DNA of 64,000 nucleotides from Streptomyces guryensis (GTDB lineage: Bacteria > Actinomycetota > Actinomycetes > Streptomycetales > Streptomycetaceae): the NCBI RefSeq assembly GCF_021261325.1, contig NZ_JAJSBI010000012.1, positions 1 through 64,000 of the forward strand. The letters are read 5' to 3'. Numbering within the stretch: the stretch's first letter is position 1; every line of letters begins with the position of its first letter. The translations under genes were made by a program, and so were the position numbers. The notes beneath the pieces are model-generated. The model did not search any database and was not told the DNA's origin. It saw only the letters and a program-made list of their open reading frames with translations. Shown in pieces: positions 25,408 to 33,514 of this stretch.

Positions 25408-26067
25408 TTACGACTTCGTTGTCTTCGCAGACCGCACGAGCCCCATGTACCGGTCCCAGTCCCAGTACGGCCCCGGATCGGTGTGGTCCGTCCCCGGCAC
25501 CTCCACGTGCCCGATGACGTGCTCCCGGTCGACGGGTATGCCGTAGCGCCCGCAGATCCCCGCGGTCAGGCGCGCCGAGGATGCGTACATCGCGTCCGTG
25601 AAGGACGATCTGCGCTCCACGAAGCCCTCGTGCTCGATGCCGACACCGCGTTCGTTGTACTCCCGGTTGCCCGCCTGGAACGCCACGTCCAGCTCGCGGA
25701 TCATCTGGGTGACGTGCCCGTCCCTGCGGACTATGTAGTGGGCCGCGGCCTGGTGGTCCGGATCCTGGAAGGCCTTGACCGCGCTCGCGAAGCCGCCCTG
25801 GGTGACATGGATGATCACCCGGTCTATCGCGTAGTCGTCCGGCCGGTCGGCCCGCCGGTAGTTCGCCGACGAGGCCGCGACCCACTGCGCACCCCGGAAG
25901 TCGACCGCACCCGGGGTGCGCGGTTTCTCCACCCCCGGCAGCCGCCACCACAGATGCGACAGCTCGTCGCGCGCCAGCACCGCCGTGCCGACGGCGGCCG
26001 CCGCCCCGCCCACCAGCAGCGCACGGCGCCCGATCCGCCGGTCCGAGTCACTCCTCCTCGCCCCCAT
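25408..26067 (-). CDS. Tat/Sec-exported N-acetylmuramoyl-L-alanine amidase (Amidase_2/PGRP-like)
   Basis: 219 residues. The N-terminus GRRALLVGGAAAAVGTAVLA is a twin-arginine-type or uncleaved signal anchor. The catalytic domain runs from residue 80: zinc ligands H87 (VIIHVTQGG), H187 (HVIGHVEV), and D197 or H195 in DHTDPGPYWDW. The core AAAHYIVRRDGHVTQMIRELDVAFQAGN matches T7-lysozyme-type amidases that cut the lactyl-Ala bond of peptidoglycan. ATG 26065-26067 is the plausible start although the frame is open far upstream. Divergent from mnmA at 60 bases, with no obvious shared role. Confidence 0.9.
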   Translation of the reverse strand: MGARRSDSDRRIGRRALLVGGAAAAVGTAVLARDELSHLWWRLPGVEKPRTPGAVDFRGAQWVAASSANYRRADRPDDYAIDRVIIHVTQGGFASAVKAFQDPDHQAAAHYIVRRDGHVTQMIRELDVAFQAGNREYNERGVGIEHEGFVERRSSFTDAMYASSARLTAGICGRYGIPVDREHVIGHVEVPGTDHTDPGPYWDWDRYMGLVRSAKTTKS

Positions 26068-26127
26068 GTGATCACCAACGGATACTCGTGGGCTCCGGTT
26101 CCCGCGCCCCCGTACTCTTGAAGGGCT

Positions 26128-27264
26128 ATGACTGACACCTCGCAGCGCCCCCGCCCCCTTCGCGTACTCGCCGCCATGTCCGGCGGAGTGGACTCCGCCG
26201 TCGCCGCCGCCCGCGCCGCCGAAGCCGGCCATGACGTGACCGGCGTCCACCTCGCGCTCTCCGCGAACCCCCAGTCGTTCCGCACGGGCGCACGTGGCTG
26301 TTGCACCATCGAGGACTCCCGCGACGCCCGCCGCGCCGCCGACGTCATCGGCATCCCGTTCTACGTCTGGGACCTCGCCGACCGCTTCCGTGAGGACGTG
26401 GTCGAGGACTTCGTCGCCGAGTACGAGGCCGGCCGCACCCCGAACCCCTGCCTGCGCTGCAACGAGAAGATCAAGTTCGCGGCCCTGCTGGACAAGGCCC
26501 TCGCGCTCGGCTTCGACGCCGTCTGCACCGGCCACTACGCCCAGGTGATCGTGAACGAGGACGGCACCCGCGAGCTCCACCGCGCCTCCGACATGGCCAA
26601 GGACCAGTCGTACGTCCTGGGCGTCCTGGACGAGAAGCAGCTGGCGCACGCGCTCTTCCCGCTCGGCGACACGGTGACGACCAAGGACGAGATCCGCGCC
26701 GAGGCCGAGCGCCGGGGCCTCGCGGTCGCCAAGAAGCCCGACTCGCACGACATCTGCTTCATCGCCGACGGCGACACCCAGGGGTTCCTGGCGAACCGCC
26801 TGGGCAGGGCCGAGGGCGACATCGTCGACGAGTCCGGCGCCAAGCTGGGCACCCACGAGGGCGCGTACGGCTTCACCATCGGCCAGCGCAAGGGCCTGCG
26901 CATCGGCACCCCCGCACCCGACGGCAAGCCGCGCTACGTCCTGGACATCTCGCCGGTGAACAACACGGTGACGGTCGGCCCGGCCGACGCCCTGGACGTG
27001 ACCTCCCTGACCGCGATCAAGCCCCGCTGGTGCGGCACCGCCCCCTCCGGCGCGGGCAGCTACACGGCCCAGCTGCGCGCCCACGGCGGCGAGACCGAGG
27101 CCACCGCCGAACTGGTCGACGGCGCCCTGGAGGTCTCCTTCACCGAGCCGGTCCGCGGCGTCGCCCCCGGCCAGGCGATCGTGCTGTACGACGGCACGCG
27201 CGTGGTGGGCTCGGCGACGATCGCGACGACCACGCGCGCGAGGACGACGACTTCGGTCGCCTGA
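26128..27264 (+). CDS. mnmA: tRNA-specific 2-thiouridylase MnmA
   Basis: 378 residues. Adenylates U34 of Lys/Glu/Gln tRNAs and inserts sulfur. PP-loop SGGVDS at residues 18-23. Catalytic cysteines C108 (NPCLRCN) and C210 (HDICFI) form the disulphide pair of the mechanism. YGFTIGQRKGL and the C-terminal beta-barrel are present. A TACTCT (26113-26118) nine bases before the ATG predicts a very short leader, with GAAGGG as ribosome site. Probable sulfur donor: the cysteine desulfurase at 22526. Next on the same strand after a 1.25-kb block of minus-strand genes is the LOG-family gene. Confidence 0.96.
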   Translation: MTDTSQRPRPLRVLAAMSGGVDSAVAAARAAEAGHDVTGVHLALSANPQSFRTGARGCCTIEDSRDARRAADVIGIPFYVWDLADRFREDVVEDFVAEYEAGRTPNPCLRCNEKIKFAALLDKALALGFDAVCTGHYAQVIVNEDGTRELHRASDMAKDQSYVLGVLDEKQLAHALFPLGDTVTTKDEIRAEAERRGLAVAKKPDSHDICFIADGDTQGFLANRLGRAEGDIVDESGAKLGTHEGAYGFTIGQRKGLRIGTPAPDGKPRYVLDISPVNNTVTVGPADALDVTSLTAIKPRWCGTAPSGAGSYTAQLRAHGGETEATAELVDGALEVSFTEPVRGVAPGQAIVLYDGTRVVGSATIATTTRARTTTSVA

Positions 27265-27311
27265 CGGATCCCCTGCCGCCGTCGTGCAGGGGGCGCGCCG
27301 TGATCATCTGT

Positions 27312-28085
27312 TCAGAGGAACTCCGCCAGCACCGGCGCGAGGACGTTCGGATCCACCATGTGGGTCTGGCCCTCCAGGACCCGATACGTCCCCTGGGGTG
27401 CCGTTTCGGCCACGGCCCGGGCGGCCTCGCGCATCCAGGCAGGGCTCGCGCTGCCCGCGAGGGACAGCACAGGCACATCGATCCCGGCCAGCCGGTCCCG
27501 CGGCACCAGGCCGTCTCCCATCACGGCGTTGTCGTACGCCAGGCTCGGCGCGATCGCCTCCATGCCGGGCCACATGGGGGAGTTGCGGGCACCCTGGATC
27601 ATCTCCTCGGCCAGCCCGGTGAGCCTGAGGAAATGCTCGACGGCGTCCCCGCGCCGGCCGTTCGCGAGCGCCTCGTCGAGCCGCTCGGTGTACTCGGCGC
27701 GTTCCTTCGCGCCGCCTGCGTAGACGGCGAACGGCACCTCGTACACGGCGACCCGCCGGACCGGCAGCCCGCTCGCGGCCGCCTCCAGGACGAGCGCGCC
27801 GCCCGACGAGATGCCGTACAGCGAGGCCTCGCCGCCCACCGCCTCGATCAGCGTGGCGAGGTCCTCGACCTCGCGGGCCACCGCGTACGGCTGGGTGTCG
27901 CCGCTCTCGCCGCGGCCCCGGCGGTCGTAGGAGACGACGCTGAAACGGCCGGCGAGCGGCCCGGCGAGGGGCGCCACGGTGGCGCCCGTGGACATCGCTC
28001 CACTGACGAGGATGACCGTGGGCCCCTGCCCGGTGCGTTGATAGGCGAGGGAGGTGCCGTCGTGCGAAATGGTCTTCTTGTCCAT
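27312..28085 (-). CDS. Alpha/beta hydrolase
   Basis: 257 residues. ILVSGAMSTGATVAPLAGPLAGRFSVVSYDRRGRGESGD is the usual strand/oxyanion region. The nucleophile lies in LYGISSGGALVLEAA (Ser within G-I-S-S-G), and the histidine in EGQTHMVDPNVLAPVLAEFL. No signal peptide or membrane segment. Similar to small esterase/peroxidase-like hydrolases; substrate unknown. Convergent with mnmA (47-base gap), and 59 bases downstream of the DUF427 gene on the same strand, so possibly cotranscribed with it. Confidence 0.88.
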   Translation of the reverse strand: MDKKTISHDGTSLAYQRTGQGPTVILVSGAMSTGATVAPLAGPLAGRFSVVSYDRRGRGESGDTQPYAVAREVEDLATLIEAVGGEASLYGISSGGALVLEAAASGLPVRRVAVYEVPFAVYAGGAKERAEYTERLDEALANGRRGDAVEHFLRLTGLAEEMIQGARNSPMWPGMEAIAPSLAYDNAVMGDGLVPRDRLAGIDVPVLSLAGSASPAWMREAARAVAETAPQGTYRVLEGQTHMVDPNVLAPVLAEFL

Positions 28086-28144
28086 GCCTGTGGAGACTGC
28101 CCCAAGGCAGGGAAATAATCGCTCTTACGCGCTGAAGACCTCGC

Positions 28145-28468
28145 TCACGACACCTCGACTTCGTAGAAGCAGAGGTGGTCCTTGATCTCGGCGACCTCGG
28201 GCTTGGGCTCGGGATAGGACCACACGAGGTCCGCCGCGTCCGGCAGCGACCAGTAGCTCGCGGTGCCCTTGAACGGGCAGTAGGTGTGGGTGTCGGAGGG
28301 GGTCAGCAGATCGAGCCGGACGTCCTCGGCGGGGAGGTAGTACCGCGGCGGACAGCCCGTCTCCCGCAGCACGAGGGGCCGTTCGCTCTCCGCCAGGACC
28401 TGCCCGCCGTACACCACGCGCACGTGCCGGTCGCTTTGCTCGATGGTGATCTTGTGTCCTTCGGCCAT
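28145..28468 (-). CDS. DUF427 domain protein
   Basis: 107 residues. The DUF427 signature is clear: VRVVYGGQVLAESERPLVLRETGCPPRYYLPAEDVRLDLL, then THTYCPFKGTASYWSL and DLVWSYPEPKPEVAEIKDHLCFYEVEV. This is a compact, uncharacterised beta-barrel-like cytosolic domain. The ATG at 28466-28468 gives the exact family N-terminus. It starts 50 bases from the divergent LOG gene, so the promoters share that spacer. No catalytic residues can be assigned. Confidence 0.92.
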   Translation of the reverse strand: MAEGHKITIEQSDRHVRVVYGGQVLAESERPLVLRETGCPPRYYLPAEDVRLDLLTPSDTHTYCPFKGTASYWSLPDAADLVWSYPEPKPEVAEIKDHLCFYEVEVS

Positions 28469-28506
28469 ACCGGGAAAGCGTTCGCGGAGGCCTCTTTCTT
28501 CCCACG

Positions 28507-28512
28507 TACGGT
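28507..28512 (+). promoter_or_regulatory. -10 element of LOG gene (leaderless)
   Basis: TACGGT is six bases before the ATG at 28519, the same spacing seen at 17538 and 52669. It predicts a leaderless mRNA. Confidence 0.5.
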
Positions 28513-28518
28513 GAGGGC

Positions 28519-29058
28519 ATGCGAATCTGCGTCTTCCTCTCCGCCGCCGACCTCGACGACCGCTACACGCGCCCCGCGCGCGAGTTCGCGGAACTGCTGG
28601 GCAAGGGCGGACACACGCTCGTCTGGGGCGGTTCGGACGTCGGCCTGACGAAGGTGGTCGCCGACGGCGTGCAGGAGGCGGGAGGGCGGCTCTGCGGGGT
28701 CTCCGTGGGCTTCCTGGCGGCCAAGGCGCGACCGGGCTCGGACGAGATGGTGATCGCCCGTGACCTCGCCGAGCGCAAGAAGCTGCTCCTGGAGAAGGCC
28801 GACGCGGTGGTGATCATGGTCGGCGGCACCGGGACCCTCGACGAAGCCACCGAGATCCTGGAACTGAAGAAGCACGGCCACACCGACAAGCCGGTGGTCC
28901 TGCTCAACACCGCGGGCTTCTACGACGGCCTCAAGGAGCAGTTCCGGCGCATGGAGGACGAGGGGTTCCTGCCCAGGCCCCTCACCGACCTGGTGTTCTT
29001 CGCGCAGGAGCCGGTGGGTGCGCTGGCCTACCTGGAGGAGAGCCAGGGCGTCGAGTGA
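28519..29058 (+). CDS. LOG-family protein (cytokinin riboside phosphoribohydrolase-like, TIGR00730)
   Basis: 179 residues. MRICVFLSAAD and the motif MVGGTGTLDEATEILELKKHG (the family form is PGGxGTxxE) identify the lysine-decarboxylase-like/LOG Rossmann fold. IARDLAERKKLL matches the conserved RK region. LOG enzymes cleave the N-glycosidic bond of cytokinin or other nucleoside monophosphates; the bacterial physiological substrate here is uncertain. Leaderless by promoter spacing. Followed 63 bases later by an SDR. Confidence 0.92.
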   Translation: MRICVFLSAADLDDRYTRPAREFAELLGKGGHTLVWGGSDVGLTKVVADGVQEAGGRLCGVSVGFLAAKARPGSDEMVIARDLAERKKLLLEKADAVVIMVGGTGTLDEATEILELKKHGHTDKPVVLLNTAGFYDGLKEQFRRMEDEGFLPRPLTDLVFFAQEPVGALAYLEESQGVE

Positions 29059-29121
29059 GGTGCGCATGACGCGAGCGGGGAGCCGGGGCGGGGCGTCGAG
29101 CGGACTCCGGCGGGTGCGAGC

Positions 29122-29820
29122 ATGACAGGCATGGCTACACATGTGATCACCGGAGCGGGCTCCGGCATCGGCGCGGCCGTCGCCCGCCGCCTCCACGCGC
29201 GCGGGGACGAACTCGTCCTGCACGCGCGCGACGCGGGCCGCGCGAAGGAACTGGCGGTGGAGTTTCCCGGCGCGAGGACGCTGGTCGGCGACCTGGCCGA
29301 CCCGGACAGGCTGTCCTGGGCCTTCTCGCACCAGACGCTGCCGGACCGCGTCGACTCCCTCCTTCACATCGCAGGCGTCGTCGACCTGGGCCCGGTCGGC
29401 GAGCTCACCCCGAAGTCATGGCGCCACCAGCTCAACGTCAACCTGATCGCCCCGGCCGAGCTGACCCGTCACTTCCTGCCCCAACTCCGCGCCGTCCGCG
29501 GCCATGTGGTCTTCGTCAACTCGGGAGCGGGGCTGAACGCCCACGCCGACTGGTCCGCCTACGCGGCCTCGAAACACGGACTGAAGGCCCTGGCGGACTC
29601 CCTGCGCCACGAGGAGCACGGCAACGGCGTCCGTGTCACCTCGGTCTACCCCGGCCGCACGGCCAGCCCGATGCAGGCCAAGGTCCACCAGCAGGAGGGC
29701 AAAGAGTACGACGCGTCGAAGTGGATCGACCCCGAGTCGGTCGCGACGACGATCCTGATGGCGGTGGACCTGCCGCGGGACGCGGAGGTCAACGACCTGA
29801 CGGTGCGCCCGGGCCGCTGA
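29122..29820 (+). CDS. Short-chain dehydrogenase/reductase
   Basis: 232 residues. NAD(P)-binding TGAGSGIGAAVA at the N-terminus, HIAGVVDLGPVG in place of NNAG, the catalytic Ser in FVNSGAGLNAHADW, and YAASK (Tyr-x3-Lys). A classical SDR without extra domains; substrate unknown. ATG 29122 and ATG 29131 (MATHVITGAG) are both possible. It ends immediately before a long repeat that probably terminates transcription. Confidence 0.93.
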   Translation: MTGMATHVITGAGSGIGAAVARRLHARGDELVLHARDAGRAKELAVEFPGARTLVGDLADPDRLSWAFSHQTLPDRVDSLLHIAGVVDLGPVGELTPKSWRHQLNVNLIAPAELTRHFLPQLRAVRGHVVFVNSGAGLNAHADWSAYAASKHGLKALADSLRHEEHGNGVRVTSVYPGRTASPMQAKVHQQEGKEYDASKWIDPESVATTILMAVDLPRDAEVNDLTVRPGR

Positions 29821-29846
29821 CGGACGTTTTCGCCCCCGTCGCTTCC

Positions 29847-30008
29847 GTCCCGACCCGGGGGCCAGCCCCCGGACCCCCGCTCCTCAAACGCCGGAGGGGC
29901 TGAGTTTTCCGGCTGGGTTTGATCTTTTCAGCCCGTCCGGCGTTTGAGGACGAGGCCGTTCAGGCCGAAAGCGGGGGTCTGGGGGCGGCAGCCCCCAGGT
30001 ACGGGACG
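29847..30008. repeat. Long inverted-repeat intergenic element, copy A
   Basis: Arms: CTCCTCAAACGCCGGAGGGG (about 29880-29899) against CAGCCCGTCCGGCGTTTGAG (29929-29948); CCGGACCCCCGC against GCGGGGGTCTGG; GGGGGCCAGCCCCC against GGGGGCGGCAGCCCCC; GTCCCG against CGGGAC. Together they form one long imperfect hairpin about 160 bases in span. The block CAAACGCCGGACGGGCTG recurs at 46746, 60913 and 62832 in this window, so it is a dispersed repeat. Probably acts as terminator between SDR and MetE-like genes. Confidence 0.8.
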
Positions 30009-30045
30009 GGTAGGGGCGGCGGGGGCGAAACCATAGGCTTCTCGT

Positions 30046-31047
30046 GTGAACGCAGACCTTTCCTTCGGGCCGGCCACCGGCATCGGCTCGATGCCCGGCG
30101 GCGACGCCCGCGAAGCGGCCAGAACCGTCACCGGGACCTTCGAGGACTTCCCCTTCCTGCCCGAGCTTCCGGCCCGCGGCCCTGGGGCCGACATGATCGG
30201 CAGAACCGCAGGCATGCTCGTGGAGCTGTACGCGCGCGTGGAGCCCAGCGGCTGGCGCATCGGCGACCGCCCCGGCCGTGACACCAGGCGCGCACGCTCC
30301 TGGCTCGGCGAAGACCTCGACGCACTGGAGGAGTTCACGCAGGGCTACGAGGGCCCGCTGAAGGTACAGGCGGTCGGCCCCTGGACCCTCGCCGCCGCCC
30401 TGGAGCTGAGGAACGGTGAGGCGGTCCTCTCCGACCCCGGTGCCTGCCGCGACCTGGCCGCCTCGCTCACCGAGGGCCTGAGGCTGCACCTCACCGAGAT
30501 CGCCCGCCGCATCCCCGGCGCCCACCTCGTCCTCCAGCTCGACGAACCCTCCCTCACCGCCGTACTCCGCGGCCAGGTGAAGTCCGCCAGCGGCTACCGC
30601 ACCCACCGCGCCGTCGACCGCCAGCTCGTCGAGGCCACCCTCCGCGACGTCGTCGGGGTTCACGGCGACGGCCCGACCGTGGTCCACTCCTGCGCACCGG
30701 ACGTCCCGTTCGCCCTGCTGCGAAGGGCGGGCGCGGCGGCGGTCTCCTTCGACTTCGCACTCCTCACCGAGCGTGACGAGGACACGATCGGAGAGGCGGT
30801 GGAGGCGGGTACCCGGCTCTTCGCAGGTGTCGTGCCGGGCACGGACGGCCCATTGTCAGACCCTGCCGGTAGCGTCATGGGTGTCAGGACGCTGTGGCGC
30901 AGGCTGGGGCTGCAACCGGGTCTTCTCGCGGAGGCGGTCACGGTCACGCCGTCGTGCGGACTCGCGGGGGCCTCCCCGGACTACGCACGCAAGGCCCTCG
31001 CCCACTGCGTCAGGGCGGCGAGATCCCTCGCGGACAACCCAGAGTAA
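30046..31047 (+). CDS. MetE-like vitamin B12-independent methionine synthase domain protein
   Basis: 333 residues, far shorter than full MetE (about 760): it corresponds to the C-terminal catalytic barrel only. GIGSMPGGDAREAARTV replaces the MetE-type N-terminus. Zinc ligands are seen as H-x-C in TVVHSCAPDVPF and C in VTPSCGLAGASPDYA. The folate-binding N-terminal half is absent, so the methyl donor may be a corrinoid protein or other carrier, as for other short MetE homologues. Leaderless: TAGGCT (30034-30039) six bases before the GTG. It is 15 bases upstream of ligA, so the two are cotranscribed. Confidence 0.88.
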   Translation: MNADLSFGPATGIGSMPGGDAREAARTVTGTFEDFPFLPELPARGPGADMIGRTAGMLVELYARVEPSGWRIGDRPGRDTRRARSWLGEDLDALEEFTQGYEGPLKVQAVGPWTLAAALELRNGEAVLSDPGACRDLAASLTEGLRLHLTEIARRIPGAHLVLQLDEPSLTAVLRGQVKSASGYRTHRAVDRQLVEATLRDVVGVHGDGPTVVHSCAPDVPFALLRRAGAAAVSFDFALLTERDEDTIGEAVEAGTRLFAGVVPGTDGPLSDPAGSVMGVRTLWRRLGLQPGLLAEAVTVTPSCGLAGASPDYARKALAHCVRAARSLADNPE

Positions 31048-31062
31048 CGGGAGGACAACACG

Positions 31063-33255
31063 GTGGCCGGCGACAAGCAAGCGGAGACGACGGTGCCCGC
31101 CGAGGCGCGGGAGAAGCACGCGAAGCTCGCTGAGCAGATCGAGGAGCACCGCTTCCGGTACTACGTGAAGGACGCTCCGGTCATCAGCGACGCGGAGTTC
31201 GACAAGCTCCTGCGCTCCCTGGAGGCGCTGGAGGAGGAACATTCCGAGCTGCGCACGCCCGACTCGCCGACCCAGAAGGTAGCGGGGGCGTACGAGACGG
31301 AGTTCACCTCCGTCGAGCACCGCTCCCGCATGCTCTCCCTGGACAACGCCTTCAGTGACGAGGAGCTGGCCGCCTGGGCCGAGCGCGTCGCCAAGGACGT
31401 CGGCGGGCCCGGCTACCACCTCCTGTGCGAGCTCAAGGTCGACGGCCTCGCCGTCAACCTCACCTACGAGCGCGGCCGCCTCACGCGCGCGGCGACACGC
31501 GGCGACGGCCGCACGGGCGAGGACATCACTCCCAATGTCCGTACGATCGCGGAGATTCCGGACAGGCTGACCGGTGACCGCGTCCCCGACCTCGTGGAGA
31601 TCCGCGGCGAGGTCTACTTCCCGATGGAGAAGTTCGAGGAGCTCAACGCCCGCCTGGTGGAGGCCGGCGACAAACCCTTCGCCAACCCGCGCAACGCGGC
31701 GGCCGGTTCACTGCGCCAGAAGGACCCCCGCGTCACCGCCACCCGCCCGCTCCACATGGTCGTCCACGGCATCGGCGCCCTGGAGGGCTTCGAGGGCCTC
31801 ACCCGCCTCTCCCAGGCCTACGAGCTCCTCAAGACCTGGGGCCTGCCCACCTCCCGGCACAACAAGGTGGTCGACGACCTCGACGGAGTACGGGAGTTCA
31901 TCGCGTACTACGGGGAGAACCGGCACTCCGTGGAGCACGAGATCGACGGAGTCGTCGTCAAGCTGGACGAGATCCCGCTCCAGGGACGGCTCGGTTCCAC
32001 CTCCCGCGCGCCGCGCTGGGCGATCGCGTACAAGTACGCGCCGGAGGAGGTCAACACCAAGCTCATCAACATCCGTGTGGGGGTGGGCCGCACGGGCCGG
32101 GTCACTCCGTACGCCCAGGTCGAGCCGGTCACCGTGGCCGGCTCCGAGGTCGAGTTCGCCACCCTGCACAACCAGGACGTCGTCAAGCTGAAGGGCGTCC
32201 TCATCGGCGACACGGTGGTGCTGCGCAAGGCCGGTGACGTCATCCCGGAGATCCTCGGCCCGGTCGTCGACCTGCGCGACGGCAGCGAGCGCGAGTTCGT
32301 GATGCCGGCCGAGTGCCCCGAGTGCGGTACGGCACTGAGGCCGATGAAGGAGGGCGACGTCGACCTGCGCTGCCCCAACGCCCGCACCTGCCCGGCCCAG
32401 TTGCGCGAGCGGCTGTTCTATCTGGCGGGCCGCAAGGCGCTGGACATCGAGCACTTCGGCTATGTCGCCGCGGCCGCCCTCACCAAGCCGCTGGAGCCCG
32501 AGGACCCGCCGCTCGTGGACGAGGGCGACCTCTTCGACCTCACCATCGAGCAGCTGCTGCCCATCAAGGCGTACGTCCTCGACCAGGACAGCGGCCTGCC
32601 CAAGCGCGACCCGAAGACCGGCGAGGAGAAGGTCGCCACGGTCTTCGCCAACCAGCAGGGCGAGCCGAAGAAGAACGCCGTTGCCATGCTGGAGAACATC
32701 GCCGCGGCCAAGGAGCGCCCGCTCGCGCGCATCCTCACCGGTCTGTCGATCCGTCATGTCGGCCCGGTCGCCGCCGAGGCGCTGGCCCGCGAGTTCCGGT
32801 CGGTGGAGCGCATCGAGCACGCCACCGAGGAGGAGCTGGCGAACACGGACGGCGTCGGCGGAATCATCGCTGCGTCCCTCAAGGAATGGTTCGCCGAGGA
32901 GTGGCACCAGGAGATCCTCCGCAAGTGGCGGGCCGCGGGCGTCCGCATGGAGGAGGAGAGTTCGGGTGAGGACGAGGGCCCGCGCCCGCTGGAAGGGCTG
33001 ACCGTCGTGGTCACCGGCACCCTCGAACACTTCACCCGCGACGGAGCGAAGGAGGCGCTGCAGAGCCGCGGAGCGAAAGTAACCGGTTCCGTTTCGAAGA
33101 AGACATCCTTCGTTGTCGTAGGTGACAATCCCGGGTCGAAATATGACAAGGCGATGCAGGTCAAAGTGCCTGTCCTGAACGAAGAGGGCTTCAACGTCCT
33201 GCTGGAACAGGGACCGGACGCGGCGGCCGAAGTTGCGCTTCCCACAGCGGAATAG
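31063..33255 (+). CDS. ligA: NAD-dependent DNA ligase
   Basis: 730 residues. Joins nicks in DNA using NAD. N-terminal Ia domain (HRFRYYVKDAPVISDAEFD), adenylation lysine K125 in CELKVDGLAVNL, the OB fold with GRTGRVTPYAQVEPV, a four-cysteine zinc finger (CPECGTALRP to CPNARTCPAQ), the helix-hairpin-helix region (residues about 500-620), and a C-terminal BRCT domain from residue 645 (LEGLTVVVTGTLEHFTRDGAKE). A normal LigA. GTG start has GGGAGGAC eight bases upstream. Follows the MetE-like gene by 15 bases. Confidence 0.97.
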   Translation: MAGDKQAETTVPAEAREKHAKLAEQIEEHRFRYYVKDAPVISDAEFDKLLRSLEALEEEHSELRTPDSPTQKVAGAYETEFTSVEHRSRMLSLDNAFSDEELAAWAERVAKDVGGPGYHLLCELKVDGLAVNLTYERGRLTRAATRGDGRTGEDITPNVRTIAEIPDRLTGDRVPDLVEIRGEVYFPMEKFEELNARLVEAGDKPFANPRNAAAGSLRQKDPRVTATRPLHMVVHGIGALEGFEGLTRLSQAYELLKTWGLPTSRHNKVVDDLDGVREFIAYYGENRHSVEHEIDGVVVKLDEIPLQGRLGSTSRAPRWAIAYKYAPEEVNTKLINIRVGVGRTGRVTPYAQVEPVTVAGSEVEFATLHNQDVVKLKGVLIGDTVVLRKAGDVIPEILGPVVDLRDGSEREFVMPAECPECGTALRPMKEGDVDLRCPNARTCPAQLRERLFYLAGRKALDIEHFGYVAAAALTKPLEPEDPPLVDEGDLFDLTIEQLLPIKAYVLDQDSGLPKRDPKTGEEKVATVFANQQGEPKKNAVAMLENIAAAKERPLARILTGLSIRHVGPVAAEALAREFRSVERIEHATEEELANTDGVGGIIAASLKEWFAEEWHQEILRKWRAAGVRMEEESSGEDEGPRPLEGLTVVVTGTLEHFTRDGAKEALQSRGAKVTGSVSKKTSFVVVGDNPGSKYDKAMQVKVPVLNEEGFNVLLEQGPDAAAEVALPTAE

Positions 33256-33263
33256 CGGTTGAA

Positions 33264-33303
33264 GGCCACCCGATCGGCGCATACCAGATGCATACGGGTG
33301 GCC
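33264..33303 (+). terminator. Terminator of ligA
   Basis: GGCCACCCG (33264-33272) and CGGGTGGCC (33295-33303) form a perfect 9-bp stem; the loop holds an additional GCAT/ATGC pairing. It begins nine bases after the ligA stop. No long T-tract. Confidence 0.65.
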
Positions 33304-33514
33304 GGGGTGCATTCGGGCAACCGTCTACGACCGCTGCCCGTGGAAGCCTTCTGCGGCCTACTGTTGAGGTGTGCACCTGCCGTGCCCAGCTGCGGTTGGG
33401 GCAATCCCTTGCTCCTGACGAGCAGGGGGAAGGGTTTTCCAACGCGGTGCCGTTGACGGATGTCGGGCAACGGGCCGTGTGGCGTGGGCACCGCCGGCTG
33501 TGAGAGGGACGGGA

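Noticed and set aside
26068..27084. N-terminal extension of the amidase through the mnmA region
   Set aside because: It is antisense to mnmA along its length and has no conserved features; the real protein starts at 26067.
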